Shown here in pieces: positions 11,501 to 24,600 of a DNA stretch of 64,000 nt. The notes under the pieces were generated by a model, which worked only from the letters and a program-made list of their open reading frames with translations, did no database searches and was not told where the DNA came from. Position numbers and translations under genes: made by a program. Within the stretch, counting starts at the first letter, position 1, and the number at the start of each line of letters is the position of its first letter. The stretch is from Microglena sp. YARC (Eukaryota > Chlorophyta > Chlorophyceae > Chlamydomonadales > Chlamydomonadaceae), in the NCBI GenBank assembly GCA_022414725.1, contig CM039465.1:1026093-1090092 (forward strand), read 5' to 3'.

Positions 11501-13564
11501 ACAAAGGTGATCTGAAAGGGACGATGGTGAGACAATAGGGAAGATGGTGGTGTTGGTGATCTGAAAGGTGATCTGAAAGGGATGATGGTGAGACAATAGG
11601 GGAGATGGTGGTGTTGGTGATCTGAAAGGTCATCTGAAAGGATATCAGCTTTGTTGCCTGACATGGATCGACCTGGCGGCCAGGGTAATTCAAAGCGCAC
11701 GCTTTTGCGCTTTTGAGCGCTGACTTTTAGACCCCTCTGCGCTTTAAGCGCAGTTTTTTTGCAAACCACCTGTGGGCGCAGCAAGCAATTTTTTGCGCTG
11801 TTTTTGCCACTAAAAAACGCAGTTTGTTTTGCTTTCAAGTGCGCTAAAGGCTGGCCAATTTGGCCATTTGATAGTACCCCTGCTGGCGGCACCTCCTTCT
11901 CACATTTACATCCTCGAATAGAAGGTGATCTAAAAGGAACAAGGTGGTGGTGGTGGTGGTCATGGTGGTCTGAAAGAGACAAGGTGATCTAAAAAATACA
12001 AGATGGTGGTGTTGGTGATCTGGAAGGTGATCTGAAAATGACAAGATGGTGGTGCTGGTGATCTGAAAGGTGATCTGAAAATGGCAAGATGGTGGTGTTG
12101 TTGATCTGAAAGGTGATCTGAAAATGACAAGATGGTGGTGTTGGTGATCTGAGAGATGATCTGGAAGAAACAATGTGGTGGTGTTGGTGATCTGAGAGGT
12201 GATCTGGAAAATACAATGTGGTGGTGTAGGTGATCTAAAAGGTGATCCGGAAGAGACGAGGTGGTATTGGTGATCTGAAAGGTGATCTGAAAGGTGATCC
12301 AATGACTAGATGGTGGTATTGGTGTTTTGTTGTTGGTGTTTTTGTTGTTGTTGGCGTTGGTATTGTTGTTGGTGGTGTTGGTGGTGTTAGTGTTGGCATT
12401 GTTGTTGTTGTTGGTGCTGTTGTTGTTGTTGGTGGTGGTGCTGTTGCTGTTGGTGTTGTTGGTGTTGATGATGTGGTGATGGTGTTGGTGTTGGTGTGTT
12501 GTGTTGTGTGTTTGTTGTTGTGTGTTGTTGATGTTGTGTGATGTTGTTGTTGTGGCATTCTTGGTGTGGTTGGTGTTGTTGTTGGTGGGGGTTGTTTGGT
12601 GTTGGTGGTGTGTATGTGGTGTTGGTGTGCGTTGGTGTGTTGTTGGTCTTTGGTTTAGTAGATGTGGATTGGTGGTTGTGGGTGAGGAGAGTGGGGAGGG
12701 GTAAAGGGAAAAGTGGAGCTTGCAAGGATCACCCTTGGCATCAGCTGATTTAAATCAATGTACTTTTATATAAATGATTGTTAAGAAAAGAAAATGTGAT
12801 GCTTCAGTCTGATCTAGCCATACATACCTTCCAGTCCTAGCCTGCTACAAGGAAGTGACTATTTACATAAATGATTGTAACAAATTGAATACTTGTGTAA
12901 CATCAGTCTGATCTAGCCATACATATACCTTTCGGTCCCATCCTGCAACAAGGAAGTGGCGCGTTAAGTGGCTGCATGGACACTAGCACTGCTGTGACTT
13001 CATCGCCATTGCATGCCGGGGGCTTGAGCGTGGTGAGGCAAGCACCACTGCTGAAGTTCCACACTTTGGCCTCCTGTCAGTGGTAGAAAAAGTGTGTTTG
13101 AAGAAAAATTGGTAGAAAAGTGGTATACAAGTGGTAGAAAAGGGCTTCAGCTTGGTGAGGCTAGCACCACTGCTGAAGGTCCACACTTTAGCCTCCTGCG
13201 AGAAAAAGAAATAGTGGTAGAAAAGTGGAACACACGTGGTAAAAAAATCAAGGGGGGAAAACTTCTGACCCAAATGACACTATCATCCAACTTTGTAGAT
13301 ATGATAGAGAGGATGAAGAATCCGGTTTAATTTCTTAATTTGGCCCAGTAGAAAAAAGTAATGGTCCTCCAAAGTTTAAGGCCACGGGGTGGGGGGGTGG
13401 GGGTGGGGAAAGTCCGACAAATTCAAAAAATAGGTACTTTCCAGGCACTTTTTTCTAGCCATCAGAATGACATGGGAGTTCCTGTACTCAATCCCAGTCC
13501 ATTTATGCTATTGGGGTAGAGATTCACCACATATTATGCCCAGGGCAGGGGGAGGGGGGTCCAG

Positions 13565-13604
<40 letters not shown>

Positions 13605-16600
13605 CACACACAGAACGCCCTAAACAACACGTGTACAACGATGTACAGAGCGAGAGCTCATGGTAGTCCACTGCTTCTTCTTCATCCCTTCCCGTCACTG
13701 TGCGTCTGTTTTCGTTCTAGTGCCTAGTGCTATTTGATGTTATTCGCTGGACCCACAATCGAAGGGCGACCACGGAAACTTAGAGCGCCATCAGAATTAT
13801 CTTGCCTGCTTGGCTGAAGTCGAACAGAAGTCAAGATTCAGCAGCACATGAAAGCATTTGATTACCTGATTATTGAAGAGTACCGAAGGTGGGCACATTA
13901 GGGGCCAAGGGGCCCTGACCCCCAAGCCCCACCAAACAATGCAACATTGAAGACGATGATTTTCTATGTTTCAAACATTCCCAATGGTCTCGAGACCAAC
14001 CACAATAGATAGGCCTCTGAAAACCCTGTAAAATGAGCATAATTAGACACACTAACACTTAGTGGTGGCTGATATAGTGGCTTTATAGTGGGTTCTGGAG
14101 CCAGGGGGGGGGGGGGGGTCTGCAGAAGGGTGCCTCCTAACATTTTTTGTGATGGTGTATTCATTTTTTTTTACCCCACCCCACCCCCACCCCGACAAAA
14201 AGTGGTAGAAAAAAGTGGTAGAAAGCGGTAAGAAAAAAGTGACTTGGTAGATAAGACGCACCCCATATTCAGCTCCAGTTGATGATAGCCCCCCCCCCCC
14301 CCCCCCCCCCCCCCTATTGGTGGTAGGCCCCAGTGAAAGCAAACGAGCTGTCCCCCTCAACCTCAAGCCTCATAATAAGGCATACTATTTATGTTTATTT
14401 ATTTACGCACCCCATGTTCACCTCCCGTGATGAGTCGCCGCCATGACGAATCAAAGGTCATGGCTGTGATCCGAAACTCCCCGTCTGTGTTGTAGATGCG
14501 GAATCCCAGCTTGCCCGTGGGGATGATATTGGTGGTAGGCCCCAGTGAAAGCAAACGGGCTGGTCCCCTCAACCTCATGCCTCGCAATAAGGCGTACTAT
14601 TTATTTTATTTATTTGCGCACCCCATGTTCAGCTCCAGTGATGAGTCGCCGCCATGCCGAATCAAAGTTCATGGCTGTGATCCGAAACTCCCCGTGTGCG
14701 TTGTAGAAGCGGAATCGCAACTTGCCTGTGGGGATGCTCCAGATAGAGACGGTGCCCCCTGAGTCACCGCTGACCAGCCTGGCAAAGAAATATGGACATG
14801 AAATGAATTGTTGATGTCACCACTGAAAGACAGGCATGAATGAGATGAAATGAATGATGAGCCACCACTGACAGCCTGGCAGGGAATGGACACAAAATGA
14901 ATGATGAGTACCCACTGACAGCTTGGCATGGAATGGACATGAAATGAATGATGAGTCACAACTGACAGCCTGGCATGGAATGTACATGAAATGAATGGTG
15001 AGTCACCACTGACAGCCTGGCAGGGAATGGACACGAAATGAATGATGAGTACCCACTGACAGCTTGGCATAGAATGGAGATGAAATGAATGATGAGTCAC
15101 CACGGACAGCCTGGAAGGGAATGGACATGAAATGAATGATGAGTCACCACTGACAGCCTGACAGGGAATGGACGCACATCATCGAAGAGAGGGTTGTTAA
15201 GGACTCGCATCACCGGGTCCCTATGGCCAGCTGATAACTAGGTGGTCACAGTCTGTTTCCAAGTTTCCATAAACAATAAATAAATAAATAATGAAAAAGA
15301 TGATGACGAATAAATGAACAATGGAAAACAATAAACGCACCGCATGGAAGAGAGGGTTGTAGAGGACTCGGCATCACCGTTCTCCGTGCTAGCTGATAAC
15401 GATGTGGTCACAGTCTGTTTCCAAGTTGCCATATACATTAATAAATAATGAAAAAAGATGATAAAGAATCAAAGAACAATGGAAAACAATAAACTCACCA
15501 TATGGGAGAGAGGGTTGTAGAGGACTCGCATCACCGGTTTCTCCATGCCAGCTGAGGTGTGGTGTCACAGTCTGTTTCCAAGTTTCATATGAAATAAATA
15601 AAAATAAAACAAATAATCCCGCATATATTAATAATAATGATAATAATAATAATAATAATAATAATTATGATAATAATAAAACGCACCTCATGGAAGAGGG
15701 GGTTGTAGAGGACTCGCATAACTGGGTCCCTATGGCCAGCTGAGGAGGAGGTGGTTACAGTCTGCTTCCAAGTTTTCAGGCCTCGGTTGCCGGTAGTGAC
15801 CTGGTAGGGAATACATTTATAGGGAATAGGTTATAATTGAGTACCGCAATGACAGGAAAATTTAAAGTTTTTGAGGTGGTTTATTATAATTTGTAGAGCA
15901 CAATCAATAGGGAAGAATTAGGAGAGTAACTGTTTATTTGTGTGCTGTTTAGTTTCTTCTTCTAGTTATTTTTCTGGTCTTTATTTTTGAATGTCTTAGC
16001 AGGTCTTAGTATATTTATGTATGTGTAGTAACCTGGTAGGGCACAAATCAATAGGGAAGAATTAGGGGAGTTACTGTGTATTTGTGTGCTGTTTAGTTTC
16101 TTCTTCTAGTTCTTATATTTGTCTGGTCTTTATTTTTGTATGTCTTAGCAGGTCTTAGTATATTTATGTATGTGTAGTAACCTGGTAGGGCACAAAGCAA
16201 CAGGGAAGAATTAGGGGAGTTACTGTGTATTTGTGTGCCTTTGTTTTCTTCTTCTAGTTATTTTTGTATTTTTGTATTTATTTTGTATGTACGTGTGTAT
16301 TTATGTGTTTGTAGTGACCTGGTAGGGCACAAATCAACAGGGAAGAATTAGGAGAGTAATTGAGTACCGCAATGGCAGGAAAATTTAAAGTTTTTGAGGT
16401 GGTTTATTATAATTTGTAGAGCACAATCAAGAGGGAAGAAATAGGAGAGCAATTGAGTACCGCAATGACAGGAAAACTTAAAGTTTTTGAGGTGGTTTAT
16501 TATAATTTGTAGGGCACAAATAGGGGAGAATTAGGGAGTAAACTGTGTATTTGTGTGCCATTTGAATTCTTCTTCTAGTTATTTTTCTGCTCTTTATTTT

Positions 16601-18590
16601 TTTATGTCATAGTATATTTATGTATGTGTAGTCTCCTGGTAAGGAACAAATGTATAGGGGAGAATTAGAGGATTAACTGTGTATTTGTGTGCCTTTGTTT
16701 TATTCTTCTACCTTATTTGTGTATTTTGCAGGGGGAGGGGGGAGGGGGGGGGGGTCAGCCCTCATTTGTTTTTTTGCTAACGTTTTATTCTGACCTCCAA
16801 ATGCAATTCTGAGACCACTCACGAGTAGGCCTTGGTAAGGGCAGTCCATTGGCACCACTTTGACTCGTGCAATAAGTATATACCCCCCCCCCCCCCAAAC
16901 CCAAACCCACCACCCCACACCCAGCCCATTCCAAATGCAATTATAAGACCACCCATGAGTAGGCCTTGGTAAGGGCAGTCCATTGAAACCACTTTGGACC
17001 TCGTGCAATAAGTATACCCTCCCCCCCCACTCGAGTGCCCCTCGTGTGCTAAGTACATCTGGAAGTACAGCATGGCTGCCCACTGAAGGGGGAAGCATGG
17101 TCGAGAGGTGGCGCCAACTGGTCTGTGGGAGCTACAGACCAAGGAGTTATAGTTCATGGGGAAGATTGCCAAGCAGTTGAAGCCTGACAGATAGACCTTA
17201 AGGGGCTGTGACCAGACCAGAATTATGATTAAAAAAACAGACCATGTGCACCGTTTTGTTTTTTAATTGTGTTTAAGAGTGTCTGTGCTGGGTCTGATTT
17301 TTACATATTTTTCTGGCTGCCTCCAACGACGGCAAAGGGTGGCTTAAGAACTTGGACAACCTGGGGGGGGGGGGGGGGGGGGCAGAACTGTTTTTTTACT
17401 ATCGTGCGATCCCTGCACTAAAAATCCGAGGACGCCATTGTGTGCGCCATACTGTAAACCCTCTGAATCCATATCTAAGTTGTAAAACAGAAGGTATTTA
17501 TATTTAAAAGGGGGGGGTCAGCCCCCCTCAGGTTGTTTAGGCTCAACGTTTGCAGTTTTTTTTTTACTCGTGATTTTTGTATTTATTTTGTATGTACTTG
17601 TGTAATTATGTATTTGCAGTAACCTGGTAGGGCACAAATCAACAGGGAAGAATTAGAGGATTAATTGTGGCCCATACTGACAGGAAAATGTAACGTTTCT
17701 AAAATTTGACAGTCGTTTTGAGGGGGGTTATTATCATTTGAAGGCCACAAATCAACAGGGCAGAATTAGGGGAGTAATTGGGTATTTGTGTACCGTTTTC
17801 TTATTGAGTAGAAAATTGTTTATTTGTGTACGTGTGTTTTGTGACAGGGAGGTGTGTGTGTGGGCACGCGTTTAGAGGTGTGTGTGTGTGGTTGCCAGTA
17901 GTGGCCAGGTAGAGCACAAATCAGTAGGGAAAAGTAGGGGAGTAATTGTGTACCGTTCTGACAGGAAAATGTAACGTTTCTAAAATTTGACGGTCGTTTT
18001 GAGGGGGGGTGCTATAATTTGTAGTGCACAATCATAGGGGGAATTAGGGGGGTAATTGTATATCGTTCTGACAGGAAAATGTAACGTTTCAAACATCTAA
18101 TGGTCGTTTGAGGGGGGGGTATTCTAATTTGTAGTGCCACAATCAATAGGGGGGAAATTAGGGGGTAATTGTGTATCGTTCTGACAGGAAAATGTAACGT
18201 TTCAAACATCTAACAGTCTTTTTGAGGGGGAGTATTCTAATGTGTAGTGCACAATCAATAGGGGGAATTAGGGGGTAATTGTGTATCGTTCTGACAGGAA
18301 AATGGGGGGTATTCTAATTTGTAGGGCGCAATTAATAAGGGTGTAATTGTGGCCCATACTGATATGAAAATGTAACGTTTCTAAAATTTGACGGTCGTTT
18401 TGAGGGGGGGTGCTATAATTTGTAGGGCAAAAATCATTAGGGAATAATAAGGGGAGTAATTGTGTATTTGTATGCCGTTTTTATTTTATAGTTATTTGTG
18501 TATTGTTGGGGTATTTATTTGTGAATTTGTGAATTTGTGTATTTTTGTATTTGTGATTGGGGAGGTGTGTGTGTGTAAAGGTGTGTGTTT

Positions 18591-18622
<32 letters not shown>

Positions 18623-21600
18623 TCAATTTACAGTGTATGTTGTGTTTCAAATATTTGTGTATTTATGTATTTGTGACGGGGAAGTGTGTGTCAGCTGTAC
18701 AATGTTGTCAAATTACAGTGTGGTGTTTGTGTGCAAATATGTGTGTATTGTTGTAGTGTTGTGCCTGTGTCAGCTGTACAGCTGACCTGCTTTCTCCTGT
18801 CAATGCGCATGGCATACAGTGTGCATTCTTCCTTTTGTGTGTTCAAATATGTGTATTTGTGTATTTGTGACGGGGAGGTGTGTGTGTGTGCCAGTGTATG
18901 TGTCAGCTGTACAGCTGATCAATGCGCATGGCATGCAGTGTGCATTCTTCCTTGTTTGTGTGTTCAAATATTTGTGTATTTGTGTATTGTGACGGGGAGG
19001 TGTGTGTGTGTGCCAGTGTGTTGTGTCAGCTGTACAGCTGACCTGCTTTCTCCTGTTGTCAATGCGCATGGCATACAGTGTGCATTCTTCCTTGTTTGTG
19101 TGTTCAAATATTTGTGTATTTGTGTATTTGTGACGGGGAGGTGTGTGTGTGTGCCAGTGTGTGTGTCAGCTGTACAGCTGACCTGCTTTCTCCTGTTGTC
19201 AATGCGCATGGCATACAGTGTGCATTCTTCCTTGTTTGTGTGTTCAAATATTTGTGTATTTGTGTATTTGTGACGGGGAGGTGTGTGTGTGTGCCAGTGT
19301 ATGTGTCAGCTGTACAGCTGACCTGCTTTCTCCTGTTGTCAATGCGCATGGCATACAGTGTGCATTCTTCCTTGTTTGTGTGTTCAAATATTTGTGTATT
19401 TGTGTATTTGTGACGGGGAGTGTGTGTGTGTGCCAGTGTGTGTGTCAGCTGTACAGCTGACCTGCTTTCTCCTGTTGTCAATGCGCATGGCATACAGTGT
19501 GCATTCTTCCTTGTTTGTGTGTTCAAATATTTGTGTATTTGTGTATTTGTGACGGGGAGGTGTGTGTGTGTGCCAGTGTGTGTGTCAGCTGTACAGCTGA
19601 CCTGCTTTCTCCTGTTGTCAATGCGCATGGCATACAGTGTGCATTCTTCCTTGTTTGTGTGTTCAAATATTTGTGTATTTGTGTATTTGTGACGGGGAGG
19701 TGTGTGTGTGTGCCAGTGTATGTGTCAGCTGTACAGCTGACCTGCTTTCTCCTGTTGTCAATGCGCATGGCATACAGTGTGCATTCTTCCTTGTTTGTGT
19801 GTTCAAATATTTGTGTATTTTGTGTATTTGTGACGGGGAGGTGTGTGTGTGTGCCAGTGTATGTGTCAGCTGTACAGCTGACCTGCTTTCTCCTGTTGTC
19901 AATGCGCATGGCATACAGTGTGCATTCTTCCTTGTTTGTGTGTTCAAATATTTGTGTATTTGTGTATTTGTGACGGGGAGGTGTGTGTGTGTGCCAGTGT
20001 ATGTGTCAGCTGTACAGCTGACCTGCTTTCTCCTGTTGTCAATGCGCATGGCATACAGTGTGCATTCTTCCTTGTTTGTGTGTTCAAATATTTGTGTATT
20101 TGTGTATTTGTGACGGGGAGGTGTGTGTGTGTGCCAGTGTATGTGTCAGCTGTACAGCTGACCTGCTTTCTCCTGTTGTCAATGCGCATGGCATACAGTG
20201 TGCATTTCTTCCTTGTTTGTGTGTTCAAATATTTGTGTATTTGTGTATTTGTGACGGGGAGGTGTGTGTGTGTGCCAGTGTATGTGTCAGCTGTACAGCT
20301 GACCTGCTTTCTCCTGTTGTCAATGCGCATGGCATACAGTGTGCATTCTTCCTTGTTTGTGTGTTCAAATATTTGTGTATTTGTGTATTTGTGACGGGGA
20401 GGTGTGTGTGTGTGCCAGTGTATGTGTCAGCTGTACAGCTGACCTGCTTTCTCCTGTTGTCAATGCGCATGGCATACAGTGTGCATTCTTCCTTGTTTGT
20501 GTGTTCAAATATTTGTGTATTTGTGTATTTGTGACGGGGAGGTGTGTGTGTGTGCCAGTGTATGTGTCAGCTGTACAGCTGACCTGCTTTCTCCTGTTGT
20601 CAATGCGCATGGCATACAGTGTGCATTCTTCCTTGTTTGTGTGTTCAAATATTTGTGTATTTGTGTATTTGTGACGGGGAGGTGTGTGTGTGTGCCAGTG
20701 TATGTGTCAGCTGTACAGCTGACCTGCTTTCTCCTGTTGTCAATGCGCATGGCATACAGTGTGCATTCTTCCTTGTTTGTGTGTTCAAATATTTGTGTAT
20801 TTGTGTATTTGTGACGGGGAGTTGTGTGTGTGTGTGCCAGTGTATGTGTCAGCTGTACAGCTGACCTGCTTTCTCCTGTTGTCAATGCGCATGGCATACA
20901 GTGTGCATTCTTCCTTGTTTTGTGTGTTCAAATATTTGTGTATTTGTGTATTTGTGACGGGGAGGTGTGTGTGTGTGCCAGTGTATGTGTCAGCTGTACA
21001 GCTGACCTGCTTTCTCCTGTTGTCAATGCGCATGGCATACAGTGTGCATTCTTCCTTGTTTGTGTGTTCAAATATTTGTGTATTTGTGTATTTGTGACGG
21101 GGAGGGTGTGTGTGTGTGCCAGTGTATGTGTCAGCTGTACAGCTGACCTGCTTTCTCCTGTTGTCAATGCGCATGGCATACAGTGTGCATTCTTCCTTGT
21201 TTGTGTGTTCAAATATTTGTGTATTTGTGTATTTGTGACGGGGAGGTGTGTGTGTGTGCCAGTGTATGTGTCAGCTGTACAGCTGACCTGCTTTCTCCTG
21301 TTGTCAATGCGCATGGCATACAGTGTGCATTCTTCCTTGTTTGTGTGTTCAAATATTTGTGTATTTGTGTATTTGTGACGGGGAGGTGTGTGTGTGTGCC
21401 AGTGTATGTGTCAGCTGTACAGCTGACCTGCTTTCTCCTGTTGTCAATGCGCATGGCATACAGTGTGCATTCTTCCTTGTTTGTGTGTTCAAATATTTGT
21501 GTATTTGTGTATTTGTGACGGGGAGGTGTGTGTGTGTGCCAGTGTATGTGTCAGCTGTACAGCTGACCTGCTTTCTCCTGTTGTCAATGCGCATGGCATA

Positions 21601-24600
21601 CAGTGTGCATTCTTCCTTGTTTGTGTGTTCAAATATTTGTGTATTTGTGTATTTGTGACGGGGAGGTGTGTGTGTGTGCCAGTGTATGTGTCAGCTGTAC
21701 AGCTGACCTGCTTTTCTCCTGTTGTCAATGCGCATGGCATACAGTGTGCATTCTTCCTTGTTTGTGTGTTCAAATATTTGTGTATTTGTGTATTTGTGAC
21801 GGGGAGGTGTGTGTGTGTGCCAGTGTATGTGTCAGCTGTACAGCTGACCTGCTTTCTCCTGTTGTCAATGCGCATGGCATACAGTGTGCATTCTTCCTTG
21901 TTTGTGTGTTCAAATATTTGTGTATTTGTGTATTTGTGACGGGGAGGTGTGTGTGTGTGCCAGTGTGTGTGTCAGCTGTACAGCTGACCTGCTTTCTCCT
22001 GTTGTCAATGCGCATGGCATACAGTGTGCATTCTTCCTTGTTTGTGTGTTCAAATATTTGTGTATTTGTGTATTTGTGACGGGGAGGTGTGTGTGTGTGC
22101 CAGTGTATGTGTCAGCTGTACAGCTGACCTGCTTTCTCCTGTTGTCAATGCGCATGGCATACAGTGTGCATTCTTCCTTGTTTGTGTTCAAATATTTGTG
22201 TATTTGTGTATTTGTGACGGGGAGGTGTGTGTGTGTGCCAGTGTATGTGTCAGCTGTACAGCTGACCTGCTTTCTCCTGTTGTCAATGCGCATGGCATAC
22301 AGTGTGCAATTCTTCCTTGTTTGTGTGTTCAAATATTTGTGTATTTGTGTATTTGTGACGGGGAGGTGTGTGTGTGTGTGCCAGTGTATGTGTCAGCTGT
22401 ACAGCTGACCTGCTTTCTCCTGTTGTCAATGCGCATGGCATACAGTGTGCATTCTTCCTTGTTTGTGTGTTCAAATATTTGTGTATTTGTGTATTTGTGA
22501 CGGGGAGGTGTGTGTGTGTGCCAGTGTATGTGTCAGCTGTACAGCTGACCTGCTTTCTCCTGTTGTCAATGCGCATGGCATACAGTGTGCATTCTTCCTT
22601 GTTTGTGTGTTCAAATATTTGTGTATTTGTGTATTTGTGACGGGGAGGTGTGTGTGTGTGTGCCAGTGTATGTGTCAGCTGTACAGCTGACCTGCTTTCT
22701 CCTGTTGTCAATGCGCATGGCATACAGTGTGCATTCTTCCTTGTTTGTGTGTTCAAATATTTGTGTATTTGTGTATTTGTGACGGGGAGGTGTGTGTGTG
22801 TGCCAGTGTATGTGTCAGCTGTACAGCTGACCTGCTTTCTCCTGTTGTCAATGCGCATGGCATACAGTGTGCATTCTTCCTTGTTTGTGTGTTCAAATAT
22901 TTGTGTATTTGTGTATTTGTGACGGGGAGGTGTGTGTGTGTGCCAGTGTATGTGTCAGCTGTACAGCTGACCTGCTTTCTCCTGTTGTCAATGCGCATGG
23001 CATACAGTGTGCATTCTTCCTTGTTTGTGTGTTCAAATATTTGTGTATTTGTGTATTTGTGACGGGGAGGTGTGTGTGTGTGCCAGTGTATGTGTCAGCT
23101 GTACAGCTGACCTGCTTTCTCCTGTTGTCAATGCGCATGGCATACAGTGTGCATTCTTCCTTGTTTGTGTGTTCAAATATTTGTGTATTTGTGTATTTGT
23201 GACGGGGAGGTGTGTGTGTGTGCCAGTGTATGTGTCAGCTGTACAGCTGACCTGCTTTCTCCTGTTGTCAATGCGCATGGCATACAGTGTGCATTCTTCC
23301 TTGTTTGTGTGTTCAAATATTTGTGTATTTGTGTATTTGTGACGGGGAGGTGTGTGTGTGTGCCAGTGTATGTGTCAGCTGTACAGCTGACCTGCTTTCT
23401 CCTGTTGTCAATGCGCATGGCATACAGTGTGCATTCTTCCTTGTTTGTGTGTTCAAATATTTGTGTATTTGTGTATTTGTGACGGGGAGGTGTGTGTGTG
23501 TGCCAGTGTATGTGTCAGCTGTACAGCTGACCTGCTTTCTCCTGTTGTCAATGCGCATGGCATACAGTGTGCATTCTTCCTTGTTTGTGTGTTCAAATAT
23601 TTGTGTATTTGTGTATTTGTGACGGGGAGGTGTGTGTGTGTGCCAGTGTATGTGTCAGCTGTACAGCTGACCTGCTTTCTCCTGTTGTCAATGCGCATGG
23701 CATACAGTGTGCATTCTTCCTTGTTTGTGTGTTCAAATATTTGTGTATTTGTGTATTTGTGACGGGGAGGTGTGTGTGTGTGCCAGTGTATGTGTCAGCT
23801 GTACAGCTGACCTGCTTTCTCCTGTTGTCAATGCGCATGGCATACAGTGTGCATTCTTCCTTGTTTGTGTGTTCAAATATTTGTGTATTTGTGTATTTGT
23901 GACGGGGAGGTGTGTGTGTGTGCCAGTGTATGTGTCAGCTGTACAGCTGACCTGCTTTCTCCTGTTGTCAATGCGCATGGCATACAGTGTGCATTCTTCC
24001 TTGTTTGTGTGTTCAAATATTTGTGTATTTGTGTATTTGTGACGGGGAGGTGTGTGTGTGTGCCAGTGTATGTGTCAGCTGTACAGCTGACCTGCTTTCT
24101 CCTGTTGTCAATGCGCATGGCATACAGTGTGCATTCTTCCTTGTTTGTGTGTTCAAATATTTGTGTATTTGTGTATTTGTGACGGGGAGGTGTGTGTGTG
24201 TGCCAGTGTATGTGTCAGCTGTACAGCTGACCTGCTTTCTCCTGTTGTCAATGCGCATGGCATACAGTGTGCATTCTTCCTTGTTTGTGTGTTCAAATAT
24301 TTGTGTATTTGTGTATTTGTGACGGGGAGGTGTGTGTGTGTGCCAGTGTGTGTGTCAGCTGTACAGCTGACCTGCTTTCTCCTGTTGTCAATGCGCATGG
24401 CATACAGTGTGCATTCTTCCTTGTTTGTGTGTTCAAATATTTGTGTATTTGTGTATTTGTGACGGGGAGGTGTGTGTGTGTGCCAGTGTATGTGTCAGCT
24501 GTACAGCTGACCTGCTTTCTCCTGTTGTCAATGCGCATGGCATACAGTGTGCATTCTTCCTTGTTTGTGTGTTCAAATATTTGTGTATTTGTGTATTTGT

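Noticed and set aside
10019..11982. Ser/His/Pro-rich 340-360 codon minus-strand frames
   Set aside because: They follow the ~65-bp acceptor-edge array; only the 10034-10193 part is a real exon.
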